Notes: generated by a model from the sequence alone, not told the origin. Numbered from the stretch's first letter, positions 27,091-36,635 are shown. The stretch is DNA of 64,000 nucleotides from Aldehydirespirator sp965204875 (GCA_965204875.1 OZ242020.1:1984001-2048000); one strand, 5' to 3'. Numbers and translations are program-made.

Positions 27091-27421
27091 CGCTGCGGTT
27101 CCTTTCACGGTGTTCGAGTGCCGGCGTTGTCTGTCCCCGTCGGCAACGTTGTCGCCGCTTCTCAGCCGGACGTCTCCCATTTGCTGTGTGGCTTGCTGTG
27201 CGGCGATCTTCGCCGGCAGGCCGCGCCGCCCCCGGGGGTGTTGGCGCAGCCCGACACCGCAGGGTAGCTTGTCGCCCGCGAATCCGGAACGATTCCGCAT
27301 CGCGGAACGCAGCCTGCGCTCGCGGGTCGGCCGCAGCGGCCCCGCCGCCTGCCGGGGCCGCCCGGCTCAACCGGCCCGAGAGCCAGGACCGCTCGACAAG
27401 CTCGATGAGAGGGGATCGCAG
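27091..27421. other. 331-bp divergent control region between fhs and the demethylase gene
   Basis: No gene. It holds the compound palindrome at 27285-27307 and the AGAGGGGA ribosome-binding site at about 27407-27414 for the plus-strand gene. Both divergent promoters must lie here. Confidence 0.7.
27285..27307. promoter_or_regulatory. Overlapping palindromes, probable IclR-type operator
   Basis: CGGAA-CGA-TTCCG (27285-27297) and TTCCGC-ATC-GCGGAA (27293-27307) share the central TTCCG, giving a three-half-site array. The GGAA/TTCC form with a 3-bp centre fits IclR-family operators, and an IclR gene closes the neighbouring operon at 31931. The site is 115 bp upstream of the demethylase start. 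Binding is inferred. Confidence 0.6.
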
Positions 27422-29962
27422 GTGAGCGACTTTCCGACCAGCGCCAAATGTGTAGTGATCGGCGCCGGCATCGTCGGCAACTGCCTCGTCGGGCACCTGA
27501 CCAAGCTCGGCTGGTCGGATCTCGTGCTGGTGGACAAGGGGCCGCTGCCCAACCCCGGCGGCTCCACCGGCCACGCCTCCAACTTCATCTTCCCGGTGGA
27601 CCACAACAAGGAGATGTGCCTGCTGGGCGTGCAGAGCGCCAACCAGTACCGCGACCTCGGCCTGTCTGTGGACTCCGGCGGCATCGAGGTGGCCCGCACC
27701 CCTGAGCGGATGGAGGAGTTCCAGCGCCGCATGACCTCCGCCACCGCCTGGGGAGTGGACGCCCGCCTGCTCACACCCGCCGAGGTCGGCGAGCTGGTGC
27801 CCTTCGTCAACACCGAGGTGATCCTGGGCGGCTTCTACTGCCCCACGGTTTCGGTGGTGGACTCCCTGGAGACCGGCACCGTCATGCGCCGCCTGGCGGT
27901 CGAGGGCGGCTGCCGGGTGCTGGCCAACACCGAGGTGCTCGACATCCTCACCGAGCCCGGCCCCAACCCCGGCGACCGCACCGTGACGGCCGTGGTCACC
28001 GATGCCGGAACCATCGAGACCACCTATGTGGCGATCGCCTGCGGCGTGTGGTCCAACCGCATCGCCAACATGGCGGGGGCGCACATCCCCCTGGTGCCGG
28101 CCGTGCATCAGATGGCCGACGTCGGCCCGGTCGACGTCCTCGCCGCGACCGGCAACGAGATCGGCTACCCGATCGTGCGCGACATGGACACGTTCTGCTA
28201 CGAGCGCCAGACGGCGGGCTCGATGGAGGTGGGCTCATACGCCCACCGGCCCATCTTCCACCATCCCGACGACATCCCCTCCAACGACGAGGCGGCGCTG
28301 TCGCCCACCGAGATGCCCTTCACGCCCGACGACTTCGACCCCCAGATGGAGCAGGCCATCGAGTTGATGGACATGCTCGGCGACGCCGAGATCAAGTACG
28401 CCATCAACGGGCTGCTGTCGCTGACCCCCGACGCCATGCCCTGCCTCGGCGAGCTGCCCGAGGTGCGCAACCTCTGGTCGGCGGCCGCGGTGTGGGTCAA
28501 GGAGGGGCCCGGCATGGCCCAGGTCGTGGCCGAGTGGATGACCTTCGGCTATCCCCGCGTGATCGACGCGCACGGCGCCGACGTGGCCCGCTTCTATGCC
28601 GAGGAGCGCCCCGACGACCACATCTGGGCCCGCGCCGCGGAGCACTTCAACAAGACCTACGGGATCGTGCACCCCGCCGAGCAGTGGGAGAGCCGCCGCA
28701 ACCTGCGGGTGGGGCCGTACTTCTCGCGCCAGCAGGACCTGGGCGCGTTCTTCTTCCAGGCTCGCACCTGGGAGCGGCCCCAGTGGTACGAGTCCAACGC
28801 CGACCTGGTGCAGCACTACGGCACCGAGGGCCGCGAGGTGGAGTGGGACGCCCGCTGGTGGAGCCCGATCACGATTGCCGAGCACCTCAACCTGCGGGAG
28901 AACTGCGGGCTCGTGGATCTCAGCGCCTTCCAGATCTATGAGCTGAGCGGCCCGGGCGCGGTCGCCTACGCCGAGCGCCTCGCCGTCAACAAGGTGGACG
29001 TGGACGTGGGACGCTCCGTCTACACGCCGTGGCTCACCCCCGACGGCGGTTTCCATTCCGATCTGACGATGATGCGGCTGGGCGCTGAGCGGGTGCGGGT
29101 GGTGACCGGCGTGTTCGACGGCGGCCGCGACGAGTACTGGGCCCGCCGCCACATGCCCGCGGACGGCTCGGTGCGCTTCGCTGACATCACCGACGACATC
29201 ACCACGCTGGGCCTGTGGGGGCCCAACGCCCCGGCGGTGCTGGCCGCGCTGTGCGACGCCGGCACCGACCTGAGCCAGGCGGGCTCGCCCTACGGCTCGC
29301 TGGTGGAGGTCGAGCTGGACTGCGGCACCGGGCGGGGTGTGGCCGCGACCCTGTTCCGCATCTCCTACGTGGGTGACACGGGCTGGGAGATCTACCTCGC
29401 CTGGGAGGACGGCCCCGCCGTCTGGGACGCCCTCATGCGGGTCGGCGCGGACTACGGCCTGCGTCCTACCGGCGGGGGCGTCTACGGCACCTCGGGGCGC
29501 CTCGAGAAGGGCTACCGGCTGATGGGCGCCGAGCTTGAGAGCGAGTACAACCCGCTGGAGGCCGGCCTGGCCCGCCCCCGTGTCAAGGCTGCGGACTTCA
29601 TCGGCAAGGACGCCTACCTGGCGGCCAGGGAGGCCGGCGATCCCGAGGTGGCGATGTGCGTGCTCACCGTCGAGGAGCCCCACGACAGCCGGGGTCGCAA
29701 GCGCTACATGCAGGGCGGCAACGAGCCACTGCTGACCCTCGACGGTGAGCGCATCGTGGACTCCCACGGCCGGGTGTCGCGGGTCACGACCGCCGGCCCC
29801 GGCCCGTCGGTGGGCAGGCACCTGCTGATGGCGTACCTGCCGTTGGAGCTGGCATCGCCGGGCACGGACCTGCAGGTGATGTACATGAACGAGCTGTTCG
29901 GGGTGCGGGTGGCGGGCACGGGCGCCGTGTTCGACCCCGACGACACGCGGCTGAAGAGCTGA
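27422..29962 (+). CDS. FAD oxidoreductase-GcvT fusion (dimethylglycine/sarcosine dehydrogenase type)
   Basis: An 846-residue demethylase. The N-terminal DAO-type FAD domain has CVVIGAGIVGNCLVGHL (about 10-26), STGHASNF and the C-terminal WVKEGPGMAQVVAEWM. The second half is a GcvT aminomethyltransferase fold (about 430-846) with NCGLVDLSAFQIYELSG, GDTGWEIYLAWEDG and EKGYRLMGAELESEYNP. This architecture oxidatively removes N-methyl groups (dimethylglycine, sarcosine or similar) and passes the C1 unit to THF. GTG 27422 has AGAGGGGA upstream. etfBA follows directly, so electrons go to ETF. The exact methylamine is unassigned. Confidence 0.9.
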   Translation: MSDFPTSAKCVVIGAGIVGNCLVGHLTKLGWSDLVLVDKGPLPNPGGSTGHASNFIFPVDHNKEMCLLGVQSANQYRDLGLSVDSGGIEVARTPERMEEFQRRMTSATAWGVDARLLTPAEVGELVPFVNTEVILGGFYCPTVSVVDSLETGTVMRRLAVEGGCRVLANTEVLDILTEPGPNPGDRTVTAVVTDAGTIETTYVAIACGVWSNRIANMAGAHIPLVPAVHQMADVGPVDVLAATGNEIGYPIVRDMDTFCYERQTAGSMEVGSYAHRPIFHHPDDIPSNDEAALSPTEMPFTPDDFDPQMEQAIELMDMLGDAEIKYAINGLLSLTPDAMPCLGELPEVRNLWSAAAVWVKEGPGMAQVVAEWMTFGYPRVIDAHGADVARFYAEERPDDHIWARAAEHFNKTYGIVHPAEQWESRRNLRVGPYFSRQQDLGAFFFQARTWERPQWYESNADLVQHYGTEGREVEWDARWWSPITIAEHLNLRENCGLVDLSAFQIYELSGPGAVAYAERLAVNKVDVDVGRSVYTPWLTPDGGFHSDLTMMRLGAERVRVVTGVFDGGRDEYWARRHMPADGSVRFADITDDITTLGLWGPNAPAVLAALCDAGTDLSQAGSPYGSLVEVELDCGTGRGVAATLFRISYVGDTGWEIYLAWEDGPAVWDALMRVGADYGLRPTGGGVYGTSGRLEKGYRLMGAELESEYNPLEAGLARPRVKAADFIGKDAYLAAREAGDPEVAMCVLTVEEPHDSRGRKRYMQGGNEPLLTLDGERIVDSHGRVSRVTTAGPGPSVGRHLLMAYLPLELASPGTDLQVMYMNELFGVRVAGTGAVFDPDDTRLKS

Positions 29963-29977
29963 GGATCCTGCGGGGCG

Positions 29978-30742
29978 ATGCGGATCCTGTGCTGTGTGAA
30001 GCGGGTGCCGGCCCCCGGCGCCAAGATCAACGTCGCCGCCGACAAGCTTGCCGTGGACGCCGCCCACCTCGGCTTCACCACCAGCCCGCACGAGGAGTGC
30101 GGTGTGGAGGAGGCCGTGCAGATCGCGGAGCGCTGCGGCGGCGAGGTGACGGTGCTGACCCTCGGCCCGCCCGAGGCCGTCGAGCAGTTGCGCTATGCGG
30201 CGTCGGTCGGCGCGCATCGCGGCGTGCTCGTGCAGGCCGGCGGCTCCGCCTGGGATCCGCAGCGCACGGCGCGGGCGCTCACCGCGGCGATCGTGTCGCT
30301 AGAGGCCGCTGACGGCGCCTTCGACCTGATCCTCTTCGGCAACGAGTCGGCCGACTCGGGCGGCTTCCAGGTGGGGGTGAGGGTGGCCTGCGCGCTGGGC
30401 CGGCCCATCGTCAACGGCATCAAGGGAATCGACATCGACGGCTCTGTCGTGCGGGTCCGCCGCGAGATCGACGGCGGATTCGAGGTGTACGAGGTGCCTC
30501 TGCCGGCCGCTCTGGGAGTCAAGGAGGGCATCAACCTGCCCCGCTATCCCACCATGCGAGGGCGTCTGGCCTCCAAGAAGCTGGTGGTCACGACGCTTGA
30601 CCTCGACGCCGCCGAGGGTGGCCAGGAGCTGGTGCGCCTGCGGAGGCCCGCCGAGACGGTTTCGCAGACGGCGATCCTCGGCCACGGCCCCCAGGCCGCG
30701 CCCGCCGTGGTCGATGTGCTCGAAGGGTTGAAGGTGCTGTGA
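29978..30742 (+). CDS. etfB: Electron transfer flavoprotein beta subunit
   Basis: A 254-residue subunit of the heterodimeric ETF that takes electrons from flavin dehydrogenases. MRILCCVKRVPAPGAKINV, SPHEECGVEEAVQIAE, LILFGNESADSGGFQVG and the conserved GVKEGINLPRYPTMRGRLASKK loop identify EtfB. It starts 15 bp after the demethylase stop, which makes that enzyme its probable partner. Its last bases are duplicated into the following gap (30704/30775). Confidence 0.95.
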   Translation: MRILCCVKRVPAPGAKINVAADKLAVDAAHLGFTTSPHEECGVEEAVQIAERCGGEVTVLTLGPPEAVEQLRYAASVGAHRGVLVQAGGSAWDPQRTARALTAAIVSLEAADGAFDLILFGNESADSGGFQVGVRVACALGRPIVNGIKGIDIDGSVVRVRREIDGGFEVYEVPLPAALGVKEGINLPRYPTMRGRLASKKLVVTTLDLDAAEGGQELVRLRRPAETVSQTAILGHGPQAAPAVVDVLEGLKVL

Positions 30743-30815
30743 TGGGTGTTGGCGCGGCTCGCGTTCAGTGTCTGGCCGTGGTCGGTGTGCTCGAAGGGTT
30801 GAGGGCGCTGTGATG
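30704..30815. repeat. 71-bp-period duplication of the etfB-etfA junction
   Basis: A 41-bp stretch starting GCCGTGGTCGATGTGCTCGA at 30704 recurs at 30775 with three changes. Each copy ends GCTGTGATG, holding both the etfB stop (TGA) and the etfA start (ATG). The duplication separates a junction that was probably TGATG-coupled. Confidence 0.9.
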
Positions 30816-31838
30816 CTGCTCGTCGTCTTGGAGCATGAGCGCGGCGCTCTCAGCGAGGCCGGCCGGGAGGCACTCACCTTCGGCCGTGCGCTGGCCGCGA
30901 GGATGGGCACGCAGATGCATGCCGCCGCCATCGGCAAGGGCGCGGTTTCCAGTGGCGCTGCGGCTTCGGGTGACGGTGCGGGCGCGTTCGTTGCGGAGGC
31001 GGGTGACTACGGGGCTGCCTGCGTGTACACGGTGGAGCACGAGATCCTCAGCGACTTCGGGCCCGAGGCGTGGGGCGAGTCGGTCGCGCAGCTAACCCGC
31101 CGGCTGGCGCCTGCTGCAGTGCTTGCCTGCGGCAGCGAGCGAGGCAACGAGGTGATGGCACAGGCCGCCGCGCGCATGGACGCGCCGTTCGTGGCCAACT
31201 GCATCGACATCACCCCGCCGCGGCAGCCGGGCGCCGAGTGGTCGATGACCCGCGTCCAGTGGGGCGGGTCGCTGCTGGAGGACGCTGTCCTGCGAGCCGC
31301 CCCGGCGCTGTTGAGCTGCGCCCTGCACGCGGTGTCTCCGTCGCCTGCCGATCCCGCGGATGCCGTTGCCGAGCCCGAGGTCTCCGCCGTTAACGTCGAC
31401 CTGCCGGCCGAACTCGCCCGAACGGTGGTGAGGGAGCGGGTGGTGCTCGAGGCGGGAGTGACCCTGCCGACCGCGCCGGTCGTGGTGGGAGGCGGCCGCG
31501 GCGTCGGCTCGGCCGAGGGGTTCGCAGCGCTGGAGGAGCTGGCGGGGTTGCTGGGCGGGCGGGTCGGTTGCAGCCGGGCCGTGACCAACAACGGGTGGCG
31601 CCCGCACTCCGATCAGGTCGGGCAGACCGGCACTCGCATCGCCCCGGAGATCTACATCGCGGCAGGCATTTCCGGCGCCATCCAGCACTGGGTGGGCGCC
31701 ATGGGCTCGAAGCACATCCTCGCCGTCAACACCGACCCGGAGGCCAACATGGTGGTGAGGGCCGACTGGGCCGTGATCGGAGACCTGCACGAGGTGATCC
31801 CGGCGGTCAGCGAGGAGATCCGCCGCCGAAGAGGCTGA
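30813..31838 (+). CDS. etfA: Electron transfer flavoprotein alpha subunit
   Basis: A 341-residue ETF alpha subunit. The N-terminal alpha/beta domain is followed by the FAD-binding C-terminal domain with GGGRGVGSAEGF, VGCSRAVTNNGW, QVGQTGTRIAPEIYIAAGIS and KHILAVNTDPEAN. The ATG at 30813 overlaps the second copy of the duplicated junction. It forms ETF with etfB and probably passes electrons on to an ETF-quinone oxidoreductase outside the window. Confidence 0.95.
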   Translation: MLLVVLEHERGALSEAGREALTFGRALAARMGTQMHAAAIGKGAVSSGAAASGDGAGAFVAEAGDYGAACVYTVEHEILSDFGPEAWGESVAQLTRRLAPAAVLACGSERGNEVMAQAAARMDAPFVANCIDITPPRQPGAEWSMTRVQWGGSLLEDAVLRAAPALLSCALHAVSPSPADPADAVAEPEVSAVNVDLPAELARTVVRERVVLEAGVTLPTAPVVVGGGRGVGSAEGFAALEELAGLLGGRVGCSRAVTNNGWRPHSDQVGQTGTRIAPEIYIAAGISGAIQHWVGAMGSKHILAVNTDPEANMVVRADWAVIGDLHEVIPAVSEEIRRRRG

Positions 31839-31930
31839 AGGGCGCCTGGAGCTTGGCCGGGCGGGTTCGTTGAGGCTGATGGGAGCCTGGCCGGAACGTG
31901 AGCCGACTTGAGGCTGCCTAGGCTGCCGCG

Positions 31931-32677
31931 GTGGCGGTGCAGTCGATCAAGAGGTCCTTTGCACTGTTGCGTGCGCTCGCGCTGGGTCCCGTCGGCGTGA
32001 CCGAACTGGCGGAGCGGGTCGACCTGCCCAAGAGCACGGTGGCCCGGCTCCTGGCCTCGCTGGAGGCGGAGCGGGCGGTTGAGCAGACCGAGGCCGGGGG
32101 CGAGTACCGGCTCGGGCCGGGACTGATCGATATCGCAGGGTCGGCGCCGCCGGGGCGCAACCTGGTGGCCGCGGCCCGGCCGCACCTGCTCGAGTTGGCC
32201 GAGAGCATCGGCGAGGTGGCCGGGCTGTCGGTCATCGCCGAGGGTCAGGTCTATTACCTCGACCAGACCGAGTCCTCCTCGGACATTCTGGTTCGGGACT
32301 GGACCGGCGAGTACGCCCCGCTGCATGCCGTCCCCTCGGGGCTGGTGATGCTCGCTCACTTCCCGCCGTCACGAGTCAAGAGGTACCTGGCCGGGCCGCT
32401 GGCGGCCTGCACGCCCTGGACGATGACCGATCCCGGCGAGCTCGCCGAGCGTCTCGAGCAGGTGCGCAGCATCGGCTACGCCTGGGTGTACGAGGAGTTC
32501 GCCGAGGGCATCAACTCCGTCGCCGCGCCGATCTTCGAGGGCGACGGCAGCGTGGAGGCGGCCCTGCACGTCCACGGGCCTGCCTACAGGTTCCCGAACC
32601 CCGACTACACCCACGACCACGGCATGGCCGTGGTAGAGGCAGCCGACCGTCTCTCGCGGCAACTCTCCGACCAGTGA
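31931..32677 (+). CDS. IclR family transcriptional regulator
   Basis: A 248-residue regulator: winged helix-turn-helix (about 1-65, GVTELAERVDLPKSTVARLLASLE) and an IclR effector domain (about 75-245, with VYYLDQTESSSDILVRDW, AVPSGLVMLA, YAWVYEEFAEGINSVAAPIF). Closing the demethylase-etfBA cluster, it is likely its local regulator, acting at the palindromes at 27285-27307. GTG start at 31931. The effector is unknown but probably the demethylase substrate. Confidence 0.9.
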   Translation: MAVQSIKRSFALLRALALGPVGVTELAERVDLPKSTVARLLASLEAERAVEQTEAGGEYRLGPGLIDIAGSAPPGRNLVAAARPHLLELAESIGEVAGLSVIAEGQVYYLDQTESSSDILVRDWTGEYAPLHAVPSGLVMLAHFPPSRVKRYLAGPLAACTPWTMTDPGELAERLEQVRSIGYAWVYEEFAEGINSVAAPIFEGDGSVEAALHVHGPAYRFPNPDYTHDHGMAVVEAADRLSRQLSDQ

Positions 32678-33007
32678 GATCGCCGGCGCTCAGAAGCAGA
32701 CAGCACCGCCACTCTGTGCGCCCCACCCGTCGCGACTGCGTCCTGTCGGAGCTGCGTGACCGGTGAGCGCGCGGGACTCCGGCGACTAAGCGCCGCTGTG
32801 GGTGACGCAGCGAGGTCGCTGCCTGGTCGGCGGCGGGTGTGTGGTTGGGTGCTGCTGCGTTGTGGGCGGGGCAGCGCGCCGGGGTGGGAGAGACCTGGGC
32901 TGTGGCGGGATGTGCTGGGTCTGGCCCGATGCATCGGATAGCTCGAAGGGTAGGAAAATATTCGTAAAAGGGTGTGAAATGTCACAGGGGTATGACATAC
33001 TACTCTT
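32678..33007. other. 330-bp gap with an AT-rich promoter-like end
   Basis: No gene seen in the first 250 bp (GC-rich). From about 32945 the sequence turns AT-rich (GGAAAATATTCGTAAAAG), followed by a perfect 11-bp palindrome GTATGACATAC at 32990-33000, eight bases before the next start codon. It could be an operator or overlap a -10 box. Confidence 0.55.
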
Positions 33008-34720
33008 GTGCTGATTGAGACCGCCCGCCGGGCCGAAGCCGACGTCAGAGCGCTGGTTGCGATGACTGACCGCGGCGGTCTCGACACCGCTGAGCTGCGT
33101 GAGGCGCTGACCGTGTCCAGGGCCATCAACGCGGCGCTGCTGGCGTTCCAAACCAACGCGGCGTCGATCATCTCCAAGGCCGAGCGCCACGGCGACGGCG
33201 GTGCGGGGGTGCTTGCTGAGACTGCGGGGTTGTCGCGGCGTGATGCTCGTGGGCAGGTCAAGACTGCTGAGACGATCGCGGAGGCGCCGTCGGTGCGTGA
33301 CGCGGTCGAGTCCGGTCGGGTGACCGAGGCGAACGCTCGGCGGTTGGCCGAAGCTGTGAAGAGGACGAGCGCTGAGGCTGTTGAGGCTGATGCTGGGCTG
33401 CTCGCCAAGGCTGAGACGCTGCGGCCCGAGGACTTCGCACGAGAGTCGCGGCGTTGGGCGGCGGATCGTCAAGACGATGGCGGTGAGCGCGAGTATCAGC
33501 GGTTGCGCGCCAAGCGCAGCGTGCACATCTGGGACGCGGATGACGGCACGGTGCAGTTGCACGGCGTGTTCGACCCCGTGACCGGCAAGCGCATCGGCAA
33601 ACGACTGCGCGCCGAGGCGGGCCGCATGTACGACGCCGACAAGAAGGCGGCTGCCCGCGGCCGCGGGCTTGGCGCATTGCCGGACGCTGGGCGGCGCACC
33701 CTCAAGCAGTGCATGGCCGACACCCTCGACGACCTCACCTCACGCACCCCCTCGGCCACTGGCGGGGGCCGGGCCGCGGGCCAACCCACAGGCACCGGAC
33801 CGGCGGCAAGCCAACCCGGGGACCCGGCCGCGGGCATTGGTCCTGACAGGGGTGCCGGCGCAGCCACGAGCAGGGCCCGGCGCACGGGCACGACCTCGGG
33901 CATAGTCACGGGCGCGGAACCTGCAGGCATCCTCGCCGACATCGACACAGACACCGGCGAGGGCACCGATGCGGTCAAGGGCCGACTCGGGGACTCTGCC
34001 ACCGGTGCGCACCAGGTTGCTGACCGGCGCACGGGTTCGGAGGCGGACCGCTTTGCGGCGGAACCACCGAGCTCGGGCCAGGATGCCGACCGGCGCACGG
34101 GTTCGGAGGCTGGGCTTGTCACCGGTGTAGTTGCGGGCAGGTCGTTTGCTGACATCAGCGTCAATGTCCATGTCGATGCTGCTACGGGCAAGCTGATCGC
34201 GGAACTGCCCGACGGGGCGCGGCTGCCGGAGGCTGTGCTCGAAGAGTTGACCTGCAACGCGCGGCTCACCGGCTTTGTCTATGGCACTGCGGGCACACCG
34301 ATCTGGCGGGCCAAGCCCTCGCGCACTGCCACTGAGGGGCAGCGGCGGTGGCTGCTCAACCAGTGGGGTGGCTGTTTCCACTGCGCAGCCGACCCCGATA
34401 TGTGCCAGATACATCACATCGTGCCCGTCTCGCGGGGTGGGGCCACCAAGATCGACAACATGGTGCCGGTGTGCTGGGACTGTCATCAGAAGATCCACCA
34501 TCACCGGTGGCGGATCCGCAAACGCCCCGGCGGGCGGCACAGCCTGCACCCGCCCGACAGCACGCACCACGGGCCCGCGCACGCACCCGAACAACCCCTG
34601 CTGTTCACCCAGAACGACGAGGACCTGTGGCGCGCACCCATGACGTCGAACCAGTCCCAGTCTGCGGGGCCTCGCGGACCCTCAACAGCACGAGCCGCTC
34701 TCGGTCCGCGCCAACCCTGA
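33008..34720 (+). CDS. DUF222 / HNH endonuclease domain protein (13E12 type)
   Basis: A 570-residue protein of the actinobacterial 13E12-repeat family. The N-terminal helical DUF222 domain (about 1-250: TVSRAINAALLAFQTNAASI, SVHIWDADDGTVQLHGVFDP) is followed by a low-complexity linker (250-380, with DRRTGSEA repeated) and a C-terminal HNH domain (about 435-510) with CFHCAADPDMCQIHHIVP, the Cys pairs and His residues of a zinc-bound HNH. The role is unknown; the family is multicopy in actinobacteria and often counted as mobile-like. GTG start right after a GTATGACATAC palindrome. Confidence 0.88.
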   Translation: MLIETARRAEADVRALVAMTDRGGLDTAELREALTVSRAINAALLAFQTNAASIISKAERHGDGGAGVLAETAGLSRRDARGQVKTAETIAEAPSVRDAVESGRVTEANARRLAEAVKRTSAEAVEADAGLLAKAETLRPEDFARESRRWAADRQDDGGEREYQRLRAKRSVHIWDADDGTVQLHGVFDPVTGKRIGKRLRAEAGRMYDADKKAAARGRGLGALPDAGRRTLKQCMADTLDDLTSRTPSATGGGRAAGQPTGTGPAASQPGDPAAGIGPDRGAGAATSRARRTGTTSGIVTGAEPAGILADIDTDTGEGTDAVKGRLGDSATGAHQVADRRTGSEADRFAAEPPSSGQDADRRTGSEAGLVTGVVAGRSFADISVNVHVDAATGKLIAELPDGARLPEAVLEELTCNARLTGFVYGTAGTPIWRAKPSRTATEGQRRWLLNQWGGCFHCAADPDMCQIHHIVPVSRGGATKIDNMVPVCWDCHQKIHHHRWRIRKRPGGRHSLHPPDSTHHGPAHAPEQPLLFTQNDEDLWRAPMTSNQSQSAGPRGPSTARAALGPRQP

Positions 34721-34736
34721 CGACCGTGGCGGGGTG

Positions 34737-34849
34737 GTTTGAGTGTCGGGCTCGGGTGCTGGTTATCCGTGGCGGGGGCTTGGCGGGTGGTTTGAGTGTC
34801 GGGTTCCGGTGCCAGCCAGTGCCGGGGCTTGGCGGGCGGCTTGACTGTC
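34737..34849. repeat. Three ~50-bp tandem repeats between convergent genes
   Basis: GGTTTGAGTGTCGGG begins at 34737 and 34789, with a decayed third copy (GGCTTGACTGTCAGG) at about 34838, each preceded by GGGGCTTGGCGGG-like sequence. The last copy reaches the proS stop. Confidence 0.8.
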
Positions 34850-36557
34850 AGGCTCGCAGCGCCGCCACCAGTGCGGCAACCTGCTCGGCGGCGCCGTCGG
34901 TGTCGACCCGCTGCGTCTCGCCGGTGGCCCGCTCGCTCAGCTCGACGGCGCCCTCGGACAGGCTGCGACCCACCGTGACCCGCCAGGGAATGCCGATCAG
35001 CTCGGCATCGGCGAACTTCACGCCGGCGCGGGCGTCGCGGTCGTCGAGCAGGACGTCCACGCCCCGGCCCGCGAGTTCGCCGTAGAGCCGGTCAGCGGCC
35101 TCCGTCGCGGCGCTGTCGCGCATGCTGGCCACGGTGATCACCGCCTCATACGGCGCCACCGCCACCGGCCAGGCGAGGCCCCGGCCGTCGTGGTGGGTCT
35201 CGGCTATCGCGGCCATGGCCCGTCCTATGCCGATGCCGTAGGAGCCCATGGTGATCGTGCGCTCCACGCCGCCGGCGTCGAGCACCGTGGCGCCCATCGC
35301 CGCCGCGTAGCGCCGGCCCAGCTTGAAGATGTGACCGGTCTCGATGCAGCGCACCACCTCCAGCGGTGTGCCGCAATGCGCGCACGGCTCGCCGGCCGAC
35401 ACCTCCCGCAGGTCCAGCCACTCGTCCACCGATATGTCGCGGCCGATGTCCACGCCCGAGTAGTGCCAGTCGTCGGTGTTGGCGCCGGTGGTGAGGTTGC
35501 GCCGGCCCCGCAGGGCGTGGTCTGCCAGGATCCGCGGGCCGCTGACGCCCACGGCTCCCAGCGAGCCGGGGTGCGCGCCGAGGGTTCTGAGGGTCTCGGC
35601 CGGCTCGGCGGCGCGGATGTCGGCGGCGCCGGTGCCGTCGGCCAGCTTCTGCAGGTTGAGCTGGTGGTCGCCGCGCAGCAGCGCCAGCGTGACGGCGCCG
35701 TCCAGCACCATCACCATCGTCTTGATCTGGCGCTGCGCCGGCGCCCCGCCCGGCGCCGACTCGAGGGCGGCGATGGTGCGCACGCCGGGCGTCGGGAACC
35801 GCGTGAGCGGCCGGCCGGCCTCGCCGTCGTCGATGGGCGCCTGCGCCGCGGTGGCCCGCTCCACATTGGCGGCGTAGCCGCAGCCCCCGCAGCGGGCGAT
35901 GTCGTCCTCGCCCGCCGGCGACGGCACCATGAACTCCACCGACCCGGAGCCGCCCATCATCCCCGAGGACGCCTGCACCGCGATCGTCTCCAGCGACAGC
36001 CGCTCGAAGATCCGCGTGTAGGCGGCGTGGTGGGCGTCGAAGCTGCGGTCGAGGCCGGCATCGTCGAGGTCGAGGGAGTAGCTGTCCTTCATGGCGAACT
36101 CGCGCACCCTCAGCAGTCCAGACTTGGGCCGGGGCTCGTCGCGGAACTTCCACTGGATCTGGTACCAGATCTGCGGCAGCGACCGGTACGAGGAGACCTC
36201 GCGGGCGATCTCCGCGAACACCTCCTCATGGGTCATGCCCAGGGCCAGGTCCGCCTGCTTGCGGTCCTGCAGCCGGAACATCTCCGGCCCCATCGACTCC
36301 CAGCGTCCCGAGCGCTGCCAGAGCGAGGCCGGGTGCATGGCGGGCAGCAGGAACTCCTGGGCGCCGATCTCGTCCATGCCCCGGCGCACGATGCCCTCGA
36401 CCTTGCTGTGCACCCGCAGACCCATGGGCAGCAGCGAGTAGTGCCCGGCGTGGAGCTGGCGGATGAATCCGCCGCGCACCAGCAGCCTGTGGCTGGCCGC
36501 CTCGGCGTCGGCGGGGGCGTCGCGCAGCGTCGGGGCGAACAACTTCGACCATCTCAT
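34848..36557 (-). CDS. proS: Prolyl-tRNA synthetase, bacterial type
   Basis: Class II synthetase charging tRNA-Pro. At 569 residues it has the bacterial architecture: catalytic core split by an INS editing domain (about 225-380). Motif 2 is in SYRSLPQIWYQIQWKFRDEP, and RPKSGLLRVREFAMKDSYS is characteristic. Motif 3 is in GSYGIGIGRAMAAIAE, and an anticodon-binding domain follows (VILLDDRD-like VDVLLDDRDARAGVKFAD). The start at 36557 (MRWSKLFAPTLRDAP) matches homologues. It is divergent from the BKACE gene. Confidence 0.96.
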   Translation of the reverse strand: MRWSKLFAPTLRDAPADAEAASHRLLVRGGFIRQLHAGHYSLLPMGLRVHSKVEGIVRRGMDEIGAQEFLLPAMHPASLWQRSGRWESMGPEMFRLQDRKQADLALGMTHEEVFAEIAREVSSYRSLPQIWYQIQWKFRDEPRPKSGLLRVREFAMKDSYSLDLDDAGLDRSFDAHHAAYTRIFERLSLETIAVQASSGMMGGSGSVEFMVPSPAGEDDIARCGGCGYAANVERATAAQAPIDDGEAGRPLTRFPTPGVRTIAALESAPGGAPAQRQIKTMVMVLDGAVTLALLRGDHQLNLQKLADGTGAADIRAAEPAETLRTLGAHPGSLGAVGVSGPRILADHALRGRRNLTTGANTDDWHYSGVDIGRDISVDEWLDLREVSAGEPCAHCGTPLEVVRCIETGHIFKLGRRYAAAMGATVLDAGGVERTITMGSYGIGIGRAMAAIAETHHDGRGLAWPVAVAPYEAVITVASMRDSAATEAADRLYGELAGRGVDVLLDDRDARAGVKFADAELIGIPWRVTVGRSLSEGAVELSERATGETQRVDTDGAAEQVAALVAALRA

Positions 36558-36635
36558 GGGGCGGCCACGGTAGCGAGCACGCGGAAGCGTGCGCGCACGG
36601 CCTGGCCGGGGCGCGCCGCGGTAGGGTCCGGCGGC

